A DNA stretch of 64,000 nucleotides from Apostichopus japonicus (Eukaryota > Echinodermata > Holothuroidea > Aspidochirotida > Stichopodidae): NCBI RefSeq assembly GCF_037975245.1, contig NC_092573.1, forward strand, positions 16,916,265 to 16,980,264, given 5' to 3'. The stretch's first letter is position 1. Each line of letters opens with the position of its first letter. Below are positions 33,647 to 46,610 of the stretch, one piece after another. The notes below the pieces were generated by a model, which worked only from the letters and a program-made list of their open reading frames with translations, was not told the origin of the DNA and made no database searches. The translations under genes and the position numbers were made by a program.

Positions 33647-33789
33647 GTCAGAAAGAAGTACTGGCTTTCCTTGAAAGTCACCCAGATTTAAAGTACGATT
33701 GGAAAGCATTCCATAACAAAGAAATGTATGAAGTTCGAAAAGCCCAACTGAGGGCCAGAGACAGGGAAGAGGAATGGCATAAAAAGTAA
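33647..33789 (+). CDS. Candidate terminal exon C with stop codon
   Basis: Acceptor TTGCATTTTCAG at 33635-33646 is followed by 46 sense codons and TAA at 33787-33789. The protein reads 'QKEVLAFLESHPDLKYDWKA', then 'FHNKEMYEVRKAQL' and ends 'RARDREEEWHKK'. It is a charged, helical-looking C-terminus with ordinary codon use, unlike the surrounding random frames. It enters in phase 1, which fits the donor at 33032. I do not recognise the family. The exon ends about 35 bases before the 65-bp satellite, so any transcript would have satellite sequence as its 3' UTR. Confidence 0.55.
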
Positions 33790-33822
33790 AGTGGAAAGGC
33801 CTACTAATATTTAATTATTTTA

Positions 33823-33893
33823 TTACTGTATAGACCTTTTTATTAGTGTGCAGTAGCTGGTACCATCAAATCATCATAACTTATACTTATATA
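33823..33893 (-). repeat. Inverted 65-bp monomer at the satellite's left edge
   Basis: TACTGTATAGACC, GTGTGCAGTAGCTGGTACCA and CATCATAACTTATACTTATA are the reverse complement of the array consensus. From about 33893 the monomers run in the plus orientation to the end of the array. The array therefore starts with a single head-to-head unit, a junction that can fold into a hairpin. Confidence 0.85.
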
Positions 33894-34499
33894 CAGTAAA
33901 ATATAAGTAATGATGTACCAGCTACTGAACACAAGTAAAGAGGTCTACACAGAAAAATGATACTTTGATGGTATCAGCTACTGCACACAAATAAAGAGGT
34001 GTATACAGTAAAATATACGTAATGATGTTTTAATGGTACCAGTGACTGCACACAAATAAAGGGGTGTATACAGTATAATATAAGTAATGATGTTTTGATC
34101 GTACCAGTTATTGCACACAAATAAAGAGGTGTATACAGTAAAATATAAGTACTGATGTTTTGATGTTACCAGTTACTGCACACAAATAAAGAGGTGTATA
34201 CAGTAAAATATAAGTAATGATGTTTTGATGGTTCCAGCTACTGCACACAAATAAAGGGGTGTATACAGTAAAATATACGTAATGATGTTTTGATGGTACC
34301 AGTTATTGCACACAAATAAAGAGGTGTATACAGTAAAATATAAGTAATGATGTTTTGATGGTACCAGGTACTGCACACAAATAAAGAGGTGTATACAGTA
34401 AAATATATGTAATGATGTTTTAATGGTACCAGATACTGCACACAAATAAAGGGGTGTATACAGTAAAATATAAGTAATGATGTATTGATGGTACCAGCT

Positions 34500-37400
34500 A
34501 CTGCACACAAATAAAGAGGTGTATACAGTAAAATATATGTAATGATGTTTTAATGGTACCAGCTACTGCACACAAATAAAGGGGTGTATAAAGTAAAATA
34601 TAAGTAATGTTTTGATGGTACCAGTGACTGCACACAAATGAAGAGGTGTATACAGTAAAATATAAGTAATGATGTTTTGATGGTACCAGCTACTGCACAC
34701 AAATAAAGAGGTGTATACAGTAAAATATAAGTAATGATGTTTTGGTGGTACCAGCTACTGCACACAAATAAAGGGGTGTATACAGTAAAATGTAAGTAAT
34801 GATGATTTGATGGTACCAGCTACTGCACACAAATAAAGGGGTGGATACAGTCAAATGTAAGTAATGTTTTGTTGGTACCAGTTACTGCACACAAATAAAG
34901 GGGTGGATACAGTAAAATATACGTAATGATGTTTTGATGGTACCAGCTACTGCACACAAATAAAGAGGTGTATACAGTAAAATATACGTGATGATGTTTT
35001 GATGGTACCAGCTACTGCACACAAATGAAGGGGTGTATACAGTAAAATATAAGTAATGATGATTTGATGGTACCAGCTACTGCACACAAATAAAGGGGTG
35101 GATACAGTCAAATGTAAGTAATGTTTTGATGGTACCAGTTACTGCACACAAATAAAGAGGTGTATACAGTAAAATATACGTTATGATGTTTTGATGGTAC
35201 CAGCTACTGCACACAAATAAAGAGGTGTATACAGTAAAATATAAGTAATGATGTTTTGATGGTACCAGTTACTGCACACAAATAAAGAGGTGTATAAGTA
35301 AAATATACGTTATGATGTTTTGATGGTACCAGCTACTGCACACAAATAAAGGGGTGTATACAGTAAAATATAAGTAATGATGATTTGATGGTACCAGCTA
35401 CTGCACACAAATAAAGGGGTGGATACAGTCAAATGTAAGTAATGTTTTGATGGTACCAGTTACTGCACACAAATAAAGAGGTGTATACAGTAAAATATAC
35501 GTTATGATGTTTTGATGGTACCAGCTACTGCACACAAATAAAGAGGTGTATACAGTAAAATATAAGTAATGATGTTTTGATGGTACCAGTTACTGCACAC
35601 AAATAAAGAGGTGTATAAGTAACATATACGTTATGATGATTTGATGGTACCAGCTACTGCACACAAATAAAGGGGTGGATACAGTCAAATGTAAGTAATG
35701 TTTTGATGGTACCAGTTACTGCACACAAATAAAGGGGTGGATACAGTCAAATATACGTAATGATGTTTTGATGGTACCAGCTACTGCACACAAATAAAGA
35801 GGTGTATACAGTAAAATATACGTAATGATGTTTTGATGGTACCAGCTACTGCACACAAATAAAGGGGTGTATACAGTAAAATATAAGTAATGATGTATTG
35901 ATGGTACCAGCTACTGCACACAAATAAAGAGGTGTATACAGTAAAATATATGTAATGATGATTTGATGGTACCAGCTACTGTACACAAATAAAGGGGTGT
36001 ATACAGTAAAATATAAGTAATGATGTATTGATGGTACCAGCTACTGCACACAAATAAAGGGGTGTATACAGTAAAATATAAGTAATGATGTATTGATGGT
36101 ACCAGCTACTGCACACAAATAAAGAGGTGTATACAGTAAAATATATGTAATGATGTTTTAATGGTACCAGCTACTGCACACAAATAAAGGGGTGTATAAA
36201 GTAAAATATAAGTAATGTTTTGATGGTACCAGTGACTGCACACAATAAGTAATGATGTTTTGATTGTACCAGCTACTGCACACAAATAAAGAGGTGTATA
36301 CAGTAAAATATAAGTAATGATGTTTTGGTGGTACCAGCTACTGCACACAAATAAAGGGGTGTATACAGTAAAATGTAAGTAATGATGATTTGATGGTACC
36401 AGCTACTGCACACAAATAAAGGGGTGGATACAGTCAAATGTAAGTAATGTTTTGTTGGTACCAGTTACTGCACACAAATAAAGGGGTGGATACAGTAAAA
36501 TATACGTGATGATGTTTTGATGGTACCAGCTACTGCACACAAATAAAGGGGTGTATACAGTAAAATATAAGTAATGATGATTTGATGGTACCAGCTACTG
36601 CACACAAATAAAGGGGTGGATACAGTCAAATGTAAGTAATGTTTTGATGGTACCAGTTACTGCACACAAATAAAGAGGTGTATACAGTAAAATATACGTG
36701 ATGATGTTTTGATGGTACCAGCTACTGCACACAAATAAAGGGGTGTAAACAGTAAAATATAAGTAATGATGTATTGATGGTACCAGCTACTGCACACAAA
36801 TAAAGAGGTGGATACAGTCAAATGTAAGTAATGTTTTGATGGTACCAGTTACTGCACACAAATAAAGAGGTGTATACAGTAAAATATACGTTATGATGTT
36901 TTGATGGTACCAGCTACTGCACACAAATAAAGAGGTGTATACAGTAAAATATATGTAATGATGTTTTGATGGTGCCAGTTACTGCACACAAATAAAGGGG
37001 TGGATAGAGCAAAATATACGTAATGATGTTTTGATGGTACCAGCTACTGCACACAAATAAAGAGGTGTATACAGTAAAATATATGTAATGATGTTTTGAT
37101 GGTGCCAGTTACTGCACACAAATAAAGGGGTGGATACAGTAAAATATACGTAATGATGTTGTGATGGTGCCAGTTATTGCACACAAATAAAGAGGTTTAT
37201 ACAGTAACATACAAGTAATGATGTTTTGATGGTACCAGCTACTGCACACAAATAAAGGGGTGTATACAGTAAAATATACGTAATGATGTTTTGATGGTAC
37301 CAGCTACTGCACACAAATAAAGGGGTGGATACAGTCAAATGTAAGTAATGTTTATATGGTACCAGTTACTGCACACAAATAAAGGGGTGGATACAGTAAA

Positions 37401-40394
37401 ATATACGTAATGATGTTTTGATGGTACCAGTTATTGCACACAAATAAAGAGGTGTATACAGTAAAATATACGTTATGATGTTTTGATGGTACCAGCTACT
37501 GCACACAAATAAAGGGGTGTATACAGTAAAATATAAGTAATGATGTATTGATGGTACCAGCTACTGCACACAAATAAAGAGGTGTATACAGTAAAATATT
37601 AGTAATGATGTTTTGATGGTACCAGCTACTGCACACAAATAAAGAGGTGTATACAGTAAAATATACATAATGATGTTTTGATGGTACCAGCTACTGCACA
37701 CAAATAAAGGGGTGTATACAGTAAAATATAAGTAATGATGATTTGATGGTACCAGCTACTGCACACAAATAAAGGGGTGGATACAGTCAAATGTAAGTAA
37801 TATTTTGTTGGTACCAGTTACTGCACACAAATAAAGGGGTGGATACAGTAAAATATAAGTAATGATGTTTTGATGGTACCAGCTACTGCACACAAATAAA
37901 GAGGTGTATACAGTAAAATATACGTAATGATGTTTTGATGGTACCAGCTACTGCACACAAATAAAGGGGTGTATACAGTAAAATATAGGTAATAATGATT
38001 TGATGGTACCAGCTACTGCACACAAATAAAGGGGTGGATACAGTCAAATGTAAGTAATGTTTTGATGGTACCAGTTACTGCACACAAATAAAGAGGTGTA
38101 TACAGTAAAATATACGTTATGATGTTTTGATGGTACCAGCTACTGCACACAAATAAAGGGGTGTATACAGTAAAATATACGTAATGATGTTTTGATGGTA
38201 CCAGCTACTGCACACAAATAAAGGAGTGTATACAGTAAAATGTAAGTAATGATGTTTTGATGGTACCAGTTATTGCACACAAATAAAGAGGTGTATACAG
38301 TAAAATATAAGTAATGATGTTGTGATGGTACCAGCTACTGCACACAAATAAAGAGGTGTATACAGTAAAATAAACGTAATGATGTTTTGATGGTACCAGC
38401 TACTGCACACAAATAAAGGGGTGGATACAGTCAAATGTAAGTAATAATTATATGGTACCAGTTACTGCACACAAATAAAGGGGTGGATACAGTAAAATAT
38501 ACGTAATGATGTTTTGATGGTACCAGCTACTGCACACAAATAAAGGGGTGGATACAGTCAAATGTAAGTAATGTTTTGATGGTACCAGTAATTGCACACA
38601 AATAAAGGGGTGGATACAGTAAAATATACGTAATGATGTTTTGATGGTACCAGCTACTGCACACAAATAAAGAGGTGTATACAGTAAAATATACGTAATG
38701 ATGTTTTGATGGTACCAGCTACTGTTCACAAATAAAGGGGTGTATACAGTAAAATGTAAGTAATGATGTTTTGATGGTACCAGTTATTGCACACAAATAA
38801 AGAGGTGTATACAGTAAAATATAAGTAATGATGTTGTGATGGTACCAGCTACTGCACACAAATAAAGAGGTGTATACAGTAAAATAAACGTAATGATGTT
38901 TTGATGGTACCAGCTACTGCACACAAATAAAGGGGTGGATACAGTCAAATGTAAGTAATAATTATATGGTACCAGGTACTGCACACTAATAAAGGGGTGG
39001 ATACAGTAAAATATACGTAATGATGTTTTGATGGTACCAGCTACTGCACACAAATAAAGGGGTGGATACAGTCAAATGTAAGTAATAATTATATGGTACC
39101 AGTTACTGCACACAAATAAAGAGGTGTATACAGTAAAATATACGTAATGATGTTTTGATGGTACCAGTTATTGCACACAAATAAAGAGGTGTATACAGTA
39201 AAATATACGTTATGATGTTTTGATGGTACCAGCTACTGCACACAAATAAAGGGGTGTATACAGTAAAATATACGTAATGATGTATTGATGGTACCAGCTA
39301 CTGCACACAAATAAAGAGGTGTATACAGTAAAATATACGTAATGATGTTTTGATGGTACCAGCTACTGCACACAAATAAAGGGGTGTATACAGTAAAATG
39401 TAAGTAATGATGATTTGATGGTACCAGCTACTGCACACAAATAAAGGGGTGGATACAGTAAAATATACGTAATGATGTTTTGATGGTACCAGCTACTGCA
39501 CACAAATAAAGGGGTGTATACAGTAAAATATACGTAATGATGTTTTGATGGTACCAGCTACTGCACACAAATAAAGAGGTGTATACAGTAAAATATACGT
39601 AATGATGTTTTGATGGTACCAGCTACTGCACACAAATAAAGGGGTGTATACAGTAAAATGTAAGTAATGATGATTTGATGGTACCAGCTACTGCACACAA
39701 ATAAAGGGGTGGATACAGTCAAATGTAAGTAATGTTTTGATGGTACCAGTTACTGCACACAAAGAGGTGGATACAGTAAAATATACGTAATGATGTTTTG
39801 ATGGTACCAGTTATTGCACACAATTAAAGAGGTGTATACAGTAAAATATACGTTATGATGTTTTGATGGTACCAGCTACTGCACACAAATAAAGGGGTGG
39901 ATACAGTAAAATATACGTAATGATGTTTTGATGGTACCAGTTATTGCACACAAATAAAGAGGTGTATACAGTAAAATATAAGTAATGATGTTGTGATGGT
40001 GCCAGTTATTGCACACAAATAAAGGGGTGTATAAAGTAAAATATAAGTAATGATGTGTTGATGGTACCAGTGACTGCACACAAATAAAGAGGTGTATACA
40101 GTAAAATATTAGTAATGATGTTTTGATGGTACCAGCTACTGCACACAAATAAAGAGGTGTATACAGTAAAATATACGTAATGATGTTTTGATGGTACCAG
40201 CTACTGCACACAAATAAAGGGGTGTATACAGTAAAATATAAGTAATGATGATTTGATGGTACCAGCTACTGCACACAAATAAAGGGGTGGATACAGTCAA
40301 ATGTAAGTAATGTTTTGATGGTACCAGTTACTGCACACAAATAAAGAGGTGTATACAGTAAAATATAAGTAATGATGTTTTGATGGTACCAGCT
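34500..40394 (+). repeat. Higher-order block, copy 1 (5,895 bp)
   Basis: This block of about 90 monomers recurs 5,895 bp downstream with the same order of monomer variants, including unusual ones: the short ACACAATAAGTAATGATG unit (36240 / 42135), TAATAATTATATGG (38446 / 44341), ACTGTTCAC (38721 / 44616) and CACACTAATAAAGG (38982 / 44877). The left limit is approximate. Confidence 0.9.
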
Positions 40395-43300
40395 ACTGCA
40401 CACAAATAAAGAGGTGTATACAGTAAAATATATGTAATGATGTTTTAATGGTACCAGCTACTGCACACAAATAAAGGGGTGTATAAAGTAAAATATAAGT
40501 AATGTTTTGATGGTACCAGTGACTGCACACAAATAAAGAGGTGTATACAGTAAAATATAAGTAATGATGTTTTGATGGTACCAGCTACTGCACACAAATA
40601 AAGAGGTGTATACAGTAAAATATAAGTAATGATGTTTTGGTGGTACCAGCTACTGCACACAAATAAAGGGGTGTATACAGTAAAATGTAAGTAATGATGA
40701 TTTGATGGTACCAGCTACTGCACACAAATAAAGGGGTGGATACAGTCAAATGTAAGTAATGTTTTGTTGGTACCAGTTACTGCACACAAATAAAGGGGTG
40801 GATACAGTAAAATATACGTAATGATGTTTTGATGGTACCAGCTACTGCACACAAATAAAGAGGTGTATACAGTAAAATATACGTGATGATGTTTTGATGG
40901 TACCAGCTACTGCACACAAATGAAGGGGTGTATACAGTAAAATATAAGTAATGATGATTTGATGGTACCAGCTACTGCACACAAATAAAGGGGTGGATAC
41001 AGTCAAATGTAAGTAATGTTTTGATGGTACCAGTTACTGCACACAAATAAAGAGGTGTATACAGTAAAATATACGTTATGATGTTTTGATGGTACCAGCT
41101 ACTGCACACAAATAAAGAGGTGTATACAGTAAAATATAAGTAATGATGTTTTGATGGTACCAGTTACTGCACACAAATAAAGAGGTGTATAAGTAAAATA
41201 TACGTTATGATGTTTTGATGGTACCAGCTACTGCACACAAATAAAGGGGTGTATACAGTAAAATATAAGTAATGATGATTTGATGGTACCAGCTACTGCA
41301 CACAAATAAAGGGGTGGATACAGTCAAATGTAAGTAATGTTTTGATGGTACCAGTTACTGCACACAAATAAAGAGGTGTATACAGTAAAATATACGTTAT
41401 GATGTTTTGATGGTACCAGCTACTGCACACAAATAAAGAGGTGTATACAGTAAAATATAAGTAATGATGTTTTGATGGTACCAGTTACTGCACACAAATA
41501 AAGAGGTGTATAAGTAACATATACGTTATGATGATTTGATGGTACCAGCTACTGCACACAAATAAAGGGGTGGATACAGTCAAATGTAAGTAATGTTTTG
41601 ATGGTACCAGTTACTGCACACAAATAAAGGGGTGGATACAGTCAAATATACGTAATGATGTTTTGATGGTACCAGCTACTGCACACAAATAAAGAGGTGT
41701 ATACAGTAAAATATACGTAATGATGTTTTGATGGTACCAGCTACTGCACACAAATAAAGGGGTGTATACAGTAAAATATAAGTAATGATGTATTGATGGT
41801 ACCAGCTACTGCACACAAATAAAGAGGTGTATACAGTAAAATATATGTAATGATGATTTGATGGTACCAGCTACTGTACACAAATAAAGGGGTGTATACA
41901 GTAAAATATAAGTAATGATGTATTGATGGTACCAGCTACTGCACACAAATAAAGGGGTGTATACAGTGAAATATAAGTAATGATGTATTGATGGTACCAG
42001 CTACTGCACACAAATAAAGAGGTGTATACAGTAAAATATATGTAATAATGTTTTAATGGTACCAGCTACTGCACACAAATAAAGGGGTGTATAAAGTAAA
42101 ATATAAGTAATGTTTTGATGGTACCAGTGACTGCACACAATAAGTAATGATGTTTTGATTGTACCAGCTACTGCACACAAATAAAGAGGTGTATACAGTA
42201 AAATATAAGTAATGATGTTTTGGTGGTACCAGCTACTGCACACAAATAAAGGGGTGTATACAGTAAAATGTAAGTAATGATGATTTGATGGTACCAGCTA
42301 CTGCACACAAATAAAGGGGTGGATACAGTCAAATGTAAGTAATGTTTTGTTGGTACCAGTTACTGCACACAAATAAAGGGGTGGATACAGTAAAATATAC
42401 GTGATGATGTTTTGATGGTACCAGCTACTGCACACAAATAAAGGGGTGTATACAGTAAAATATAAGTAATGATGATTTGATGGTACCAGCTACTGCACAC
42501 AAATAAAGGGGTGGATACAGTCAAATGTAAGTAATGTTTTGATGGTACCAGTTACTGCACACAAATAAAGAGGTGTATACAGTAAAATATACGTGATGAT
42601 GTTTTGATGGTACCAGCTACTGCACACAAATAAAGGGGTGTAAACAGTAAAATATAAGTAATGATGTATTGATGGTACCAGCTACTGCACACAAATAAAG
42701 AGGTGGATACAGTCAAATGTAAGTAATGTTTTGATGGTACCAGTTACTGCACACAAATAAAGAGGTGTATACAGTAAAATATACGTTATGATGTTTTGAT
42801 GGTACCAGCTACTGCACACAAATAAAGAGGTGTATACAGTAAAATATATGTAATGATGTTTTGATGGTGCCAGTTACTGCACACAAATAAAGGGGTGGAT
42901 AGAGCAAAATATACGTAATGATGTTTTGATGGTACCAGCTACTGCACACAAATAAAGAGGTGTATACAGTAAAATATATGTAATGATGTTTTGATGGTGC
43001 CAGTTACTGCACACAAATAAAGAGGTGGATACAGTAAAATATACGTAATGATGTTGTGATGGTGCCAGTTATTGCACACAAATAAAGAGGTTTATACAGT
43101 AACATACAAGTAATGATGTTTTGATGGTACCAGCTACTGCACACAAATAAAGGGGTGTATACAGTAAAATATACGTAATGATGTTTTGATGGTACCAGCT
43201 ACTGCACACAAATAAAGGGGTGGATACAGTCAAATGTAAGTAATGTTTATATGGTACCAGTTACTGCACACAAATAAAGGGGTGGATACAGTAAAATATA

Positions 43301-46289
43301 CGTAATGATGTTTTGATGGTACCAGTTATTGCACACAAATAAAGAGGTGTATACAGTAAAATATACGTTATGATGTTTTGATGGTACCAGCTACTGCACA
43401 CAAATAAAGGGGTGTATACAGTAAAATATAAGTAATGATGTATTGATGGTACCAGCTACTGCACACAAATAAAGAGGTGTATACAGTAAAATATTAGTAA
43501 TGATGTTTTGATGGTACCAGCTACTGCACACAAATAAAGAGGTGTATACAGTAAAATATACGTAATGATGTTTTGATGGTACCAGCTACTGCACACAAAT
43601 AAAGGGGTGTATACAGTAAAATATAAGTAATGATGATTTGATGGTACCAGCTACTGCACACAAATAAAGGGGTGGATACAGTCAAATGTAAGTAATATTT
43701 TGTTGGTACCAGTTACTGCACACAAATAAAGGGGTGGATACAGTAAAATATAAGTAATGATGTTTTGATGGTACCAGCTACTGCACACAAATAAAGAGGT
43801 GTATACAGTAAAATATATGTAATGATGTTTTGATGGTACCAGCTACTGCACACAAATAAAGGGGTGTATACAGTAAAATATAGGTAATAATGATTTGATG
43901 GTACCAGCTACTGCACACAAATAAAGGGGTGGATACAGTCAAATGTAAGTAATGTTTTGATGGTACCAGTTACTGCACACAAATAAAGAGGTGTATACAG
44001 TAAAATATACGTTATGATGTTTTGATGGTACCAGCTACTGCACACAAATAAAGGGGTGTATACAGTAAAATATACGTAATGATGTTTTGATGGTACCAGC
44101 TACTGCACACAAATAAAGGAGTGTATACAGTAAAATGTAAGTAATGATGTTTTGATGGTACCAGTTATTGCACACAAATAAAGAGGTGTATACAGTAAAA
44201 TATAAGTAATGATGTTGTGATGGTACCAGCTACTGCACACAAATAAAGAGGTGTATACAGTAAAATAAACGTAATGATGTTTTGATGGTACCAGCTACTG
44301 CACACAAATAAAGGGGTGGATACAGTCAAATGTAAGTAATAATTATATGGTACCAGTTACTGCACACAAATAAAGGGGTGGATACAGTAAAATATACGTA
44401 ATGATGTTTTGATGGTACCAGCTACTGCACACAAATAAAGGGGTGGATACAGTCAAATGTAAGTAATGTTTTGATGGTACCAGTAATTGCACACAAATAA
44501 AGGGGTGGATACAGTAAAATATACGTAATGATGTTTTGATGGTACCAGCTACTGCACACAAATAAAGAGGTGTATACAGTAAAATATACGTAATGATGTT
44601 TTGATGGTACCAGCTACTGTTCACAAATAAAGGGGTGTATACAGTAAAATGTAAGTAATGATGTTTTGATGGTACCAGTTATTGCACACAAATAAAGAGG
44701 TGTATACAGTAAAATATAAGTAATGATGTTGTGATGGTACCAGCTACTGCACACAAATAAAGAGGTGTATACAGTAAAATAAACGTAATGATGTTTTGAT
44801 GGTACCAGCTACTGCACACAAATAAAGGGGTGGATACAGTCAAATGTAAGTAATAATTATATGGTACCAGGTACTGCACACTAATAAAGGGGTGGATACA
44901 GTAAAATATACGTAATGATGTTTTGATGGTACCAGCTACTGCACACAAATAAAGGGGTGGATACAGTCAAATGTAAGTAATAATTATATGGTACCAGTTA
45001 CTGCACACAAATAAAGAGGTGTATACAGTAAAATATACGTAATGATGTTTTGATGGTACCAGTTATTGCACACAAATAAAGAGGTGTATACAGTAAAATA
45101 TACGTTATGATGTTTTGATGGTACCAGCTACTGCACACAAATAAAGGGGTGTATACAGTAAAATATACGTAATGATGTATTGATGGTACCAGCTACTGCA
45201 CACAAATAAAGAGGTGTATACAGTAAAATATACGTAATGATGTTTTGATGGTACCAGCTACTGCACACAAATAAAGGGGTGTATACAGTAAAATGTAAGT
45301 AATGATGATTTGATGGTACCAGCTACTGCACACAAATAAAGGGGTGGATACAGTAAAATATACGTAATGATGTTTTGATGGTACCAGCTACTGCACACAA
45401 ATAAAGGGGTGTATACAGTAAAATATACGTAATGATGTTTTGATGGTACCAGCTACTGCACACAAATAAAGAGGTGTATACAGTAAAATATACGTAATGA
45501 TGTTTTGATGGTACCAGCTACTGCACACAAATAAAGGGGTGTATACAGTAAAATGTAAGTAATGATGATTTGATGGTACCAGCTACTGCACACAAATAAA
45601 GGGGTGGATACAGTCAAATGTAAGTAATGTTTTGATGGTACCAGTTACTGCACACAAAGAGGTGGATACAGTAAAATATACGTAATGATGTTTTGATGGT
45701 ACCAGTTATTGCACACAATTAAAGAGGTGTATACAGTAAAATATACGTTATGATGTTTTGATGGTACCAGCTACTGCACACAAATAAAGGGGTGGATACA
45801 GTAAAATATACGTAATGATGTTTTGATGGTACCAGTTATTGCACACAAATAAAGAGGTGTATACAGTAAAATATAAGTAATGATGTTGTGATGGTGCCAG
45901 TTATTGCACACAAATAAAGGGGTGTATAAAGTAAAATATAAGTAATGATGTGTTGATGGTACCAGTGACTGCACACAAATAAAGAGGTGTATACAGTAAA
46001 ATATTAGTAATGATGTTTTGATGGTACCAGCTACTGCACACAAATAAAGAGGTGTATACAGTAAAATATACGTAATGATGTTTTGATGGTACCAGCTACT
46101 GCACACAAATAAAGGGGTGTATACAGTAAAATATAAGTAATGATGATTTGATGGTACCAGCTACTGCACACAAATAAAGGGGTGGATACAGTCAAATGTA
46201 AGTAATGTTTTGATGGTACCAGTTACTGCACACAAATAAAGAGGTGTATACAGTAAAATATAAGTAATGATGTTTTGATGGTACCAGTT
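40395..46289 (+). repeat. Higher-order block, copy 2 (5,895 bp)
   Basis: Nearly identical to copy 1. I noted only scattered single-base differences, such as AATAAAG for AATGAAG near 40535, CAGTGAAA for CAGTAAAA near 41967, TAATAATG for TAATGATG near 42043, GAGGTGG for GGGGTGG near 43022 and ATATATG for ATATACG near 43817. Similarity to the block pattern ends near 46290. After that come about five more diverged monomers. Confidence 0.9.
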
Positions 46290-46610
46290 ACTGCACACAA
46301 ATAAAGGGGTGGATACAGTAAAATATAAGTAATGATGTTTTGATGGTACCAGTTTCTGCACACAAAGAGGTGTATACAGTAAAATATAAGTAATGATGTT
46401 TTAATGGTACCAGCTACTGCACACAAATAAAGAGGGTGTATACTTTTAAATGATGTTTTGATGGTACCAGTTATTGCTTACAAATAACGAGGTGTATAAG
46501 GTTAAATATAAATTATGATGTTTTGATGGTACCAGTTACTGAACACAAATAAAGAGGTGTATACACTAAAGTATAAGTTATGATGTTTTGACCGTACCAG
46601 CTACAATATG

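Larger units (their letters stand above)
33893..46610 (+). repeat. Satellite array, 65-bp monomer, about 195 copies
   Basis: The consensus runs TTTTGATGGTACCAGCTACT, GCACACAAATAAAGAGGTGT, ATACAGTAAAATATAAGTAA, TGATG. Two main monomer variants alternate: GAGGTGTATACAGTAAAATA and GGGGTGGATACAGTCAAATG, the latter often 3-4 bases shorter. Nearly every monomer has one GGTACC (KpnI) site and one AATAAA hexamer. The outer monomers (33893-34140 and 46430-46610) are the most diverged, as expected at the edges of an array homogenised by unequal exchange. Open minus-strand frames of up to 111 codons are a by-product of a stop-free monomer. Confidence 0.97.

Noticed and set aside
34173-46426. Minus-strand ORFs of 66-111 codons with hydrophobic repeats ('YILLYTPLYLCAV')
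   Set aside because: The 65-bp monomer happens to have no stop in the minus frames, and 65 is not a multiple of 3, so each frame cycles through three peptides per 195 bp. The ORFs start and stop with monomer variants and show no gene context.
33893-46610. CRISPR array
   Set aside because: Repeats are contiguous 65-bp monomers without unique spacers, in a eukaryotic-type genome.
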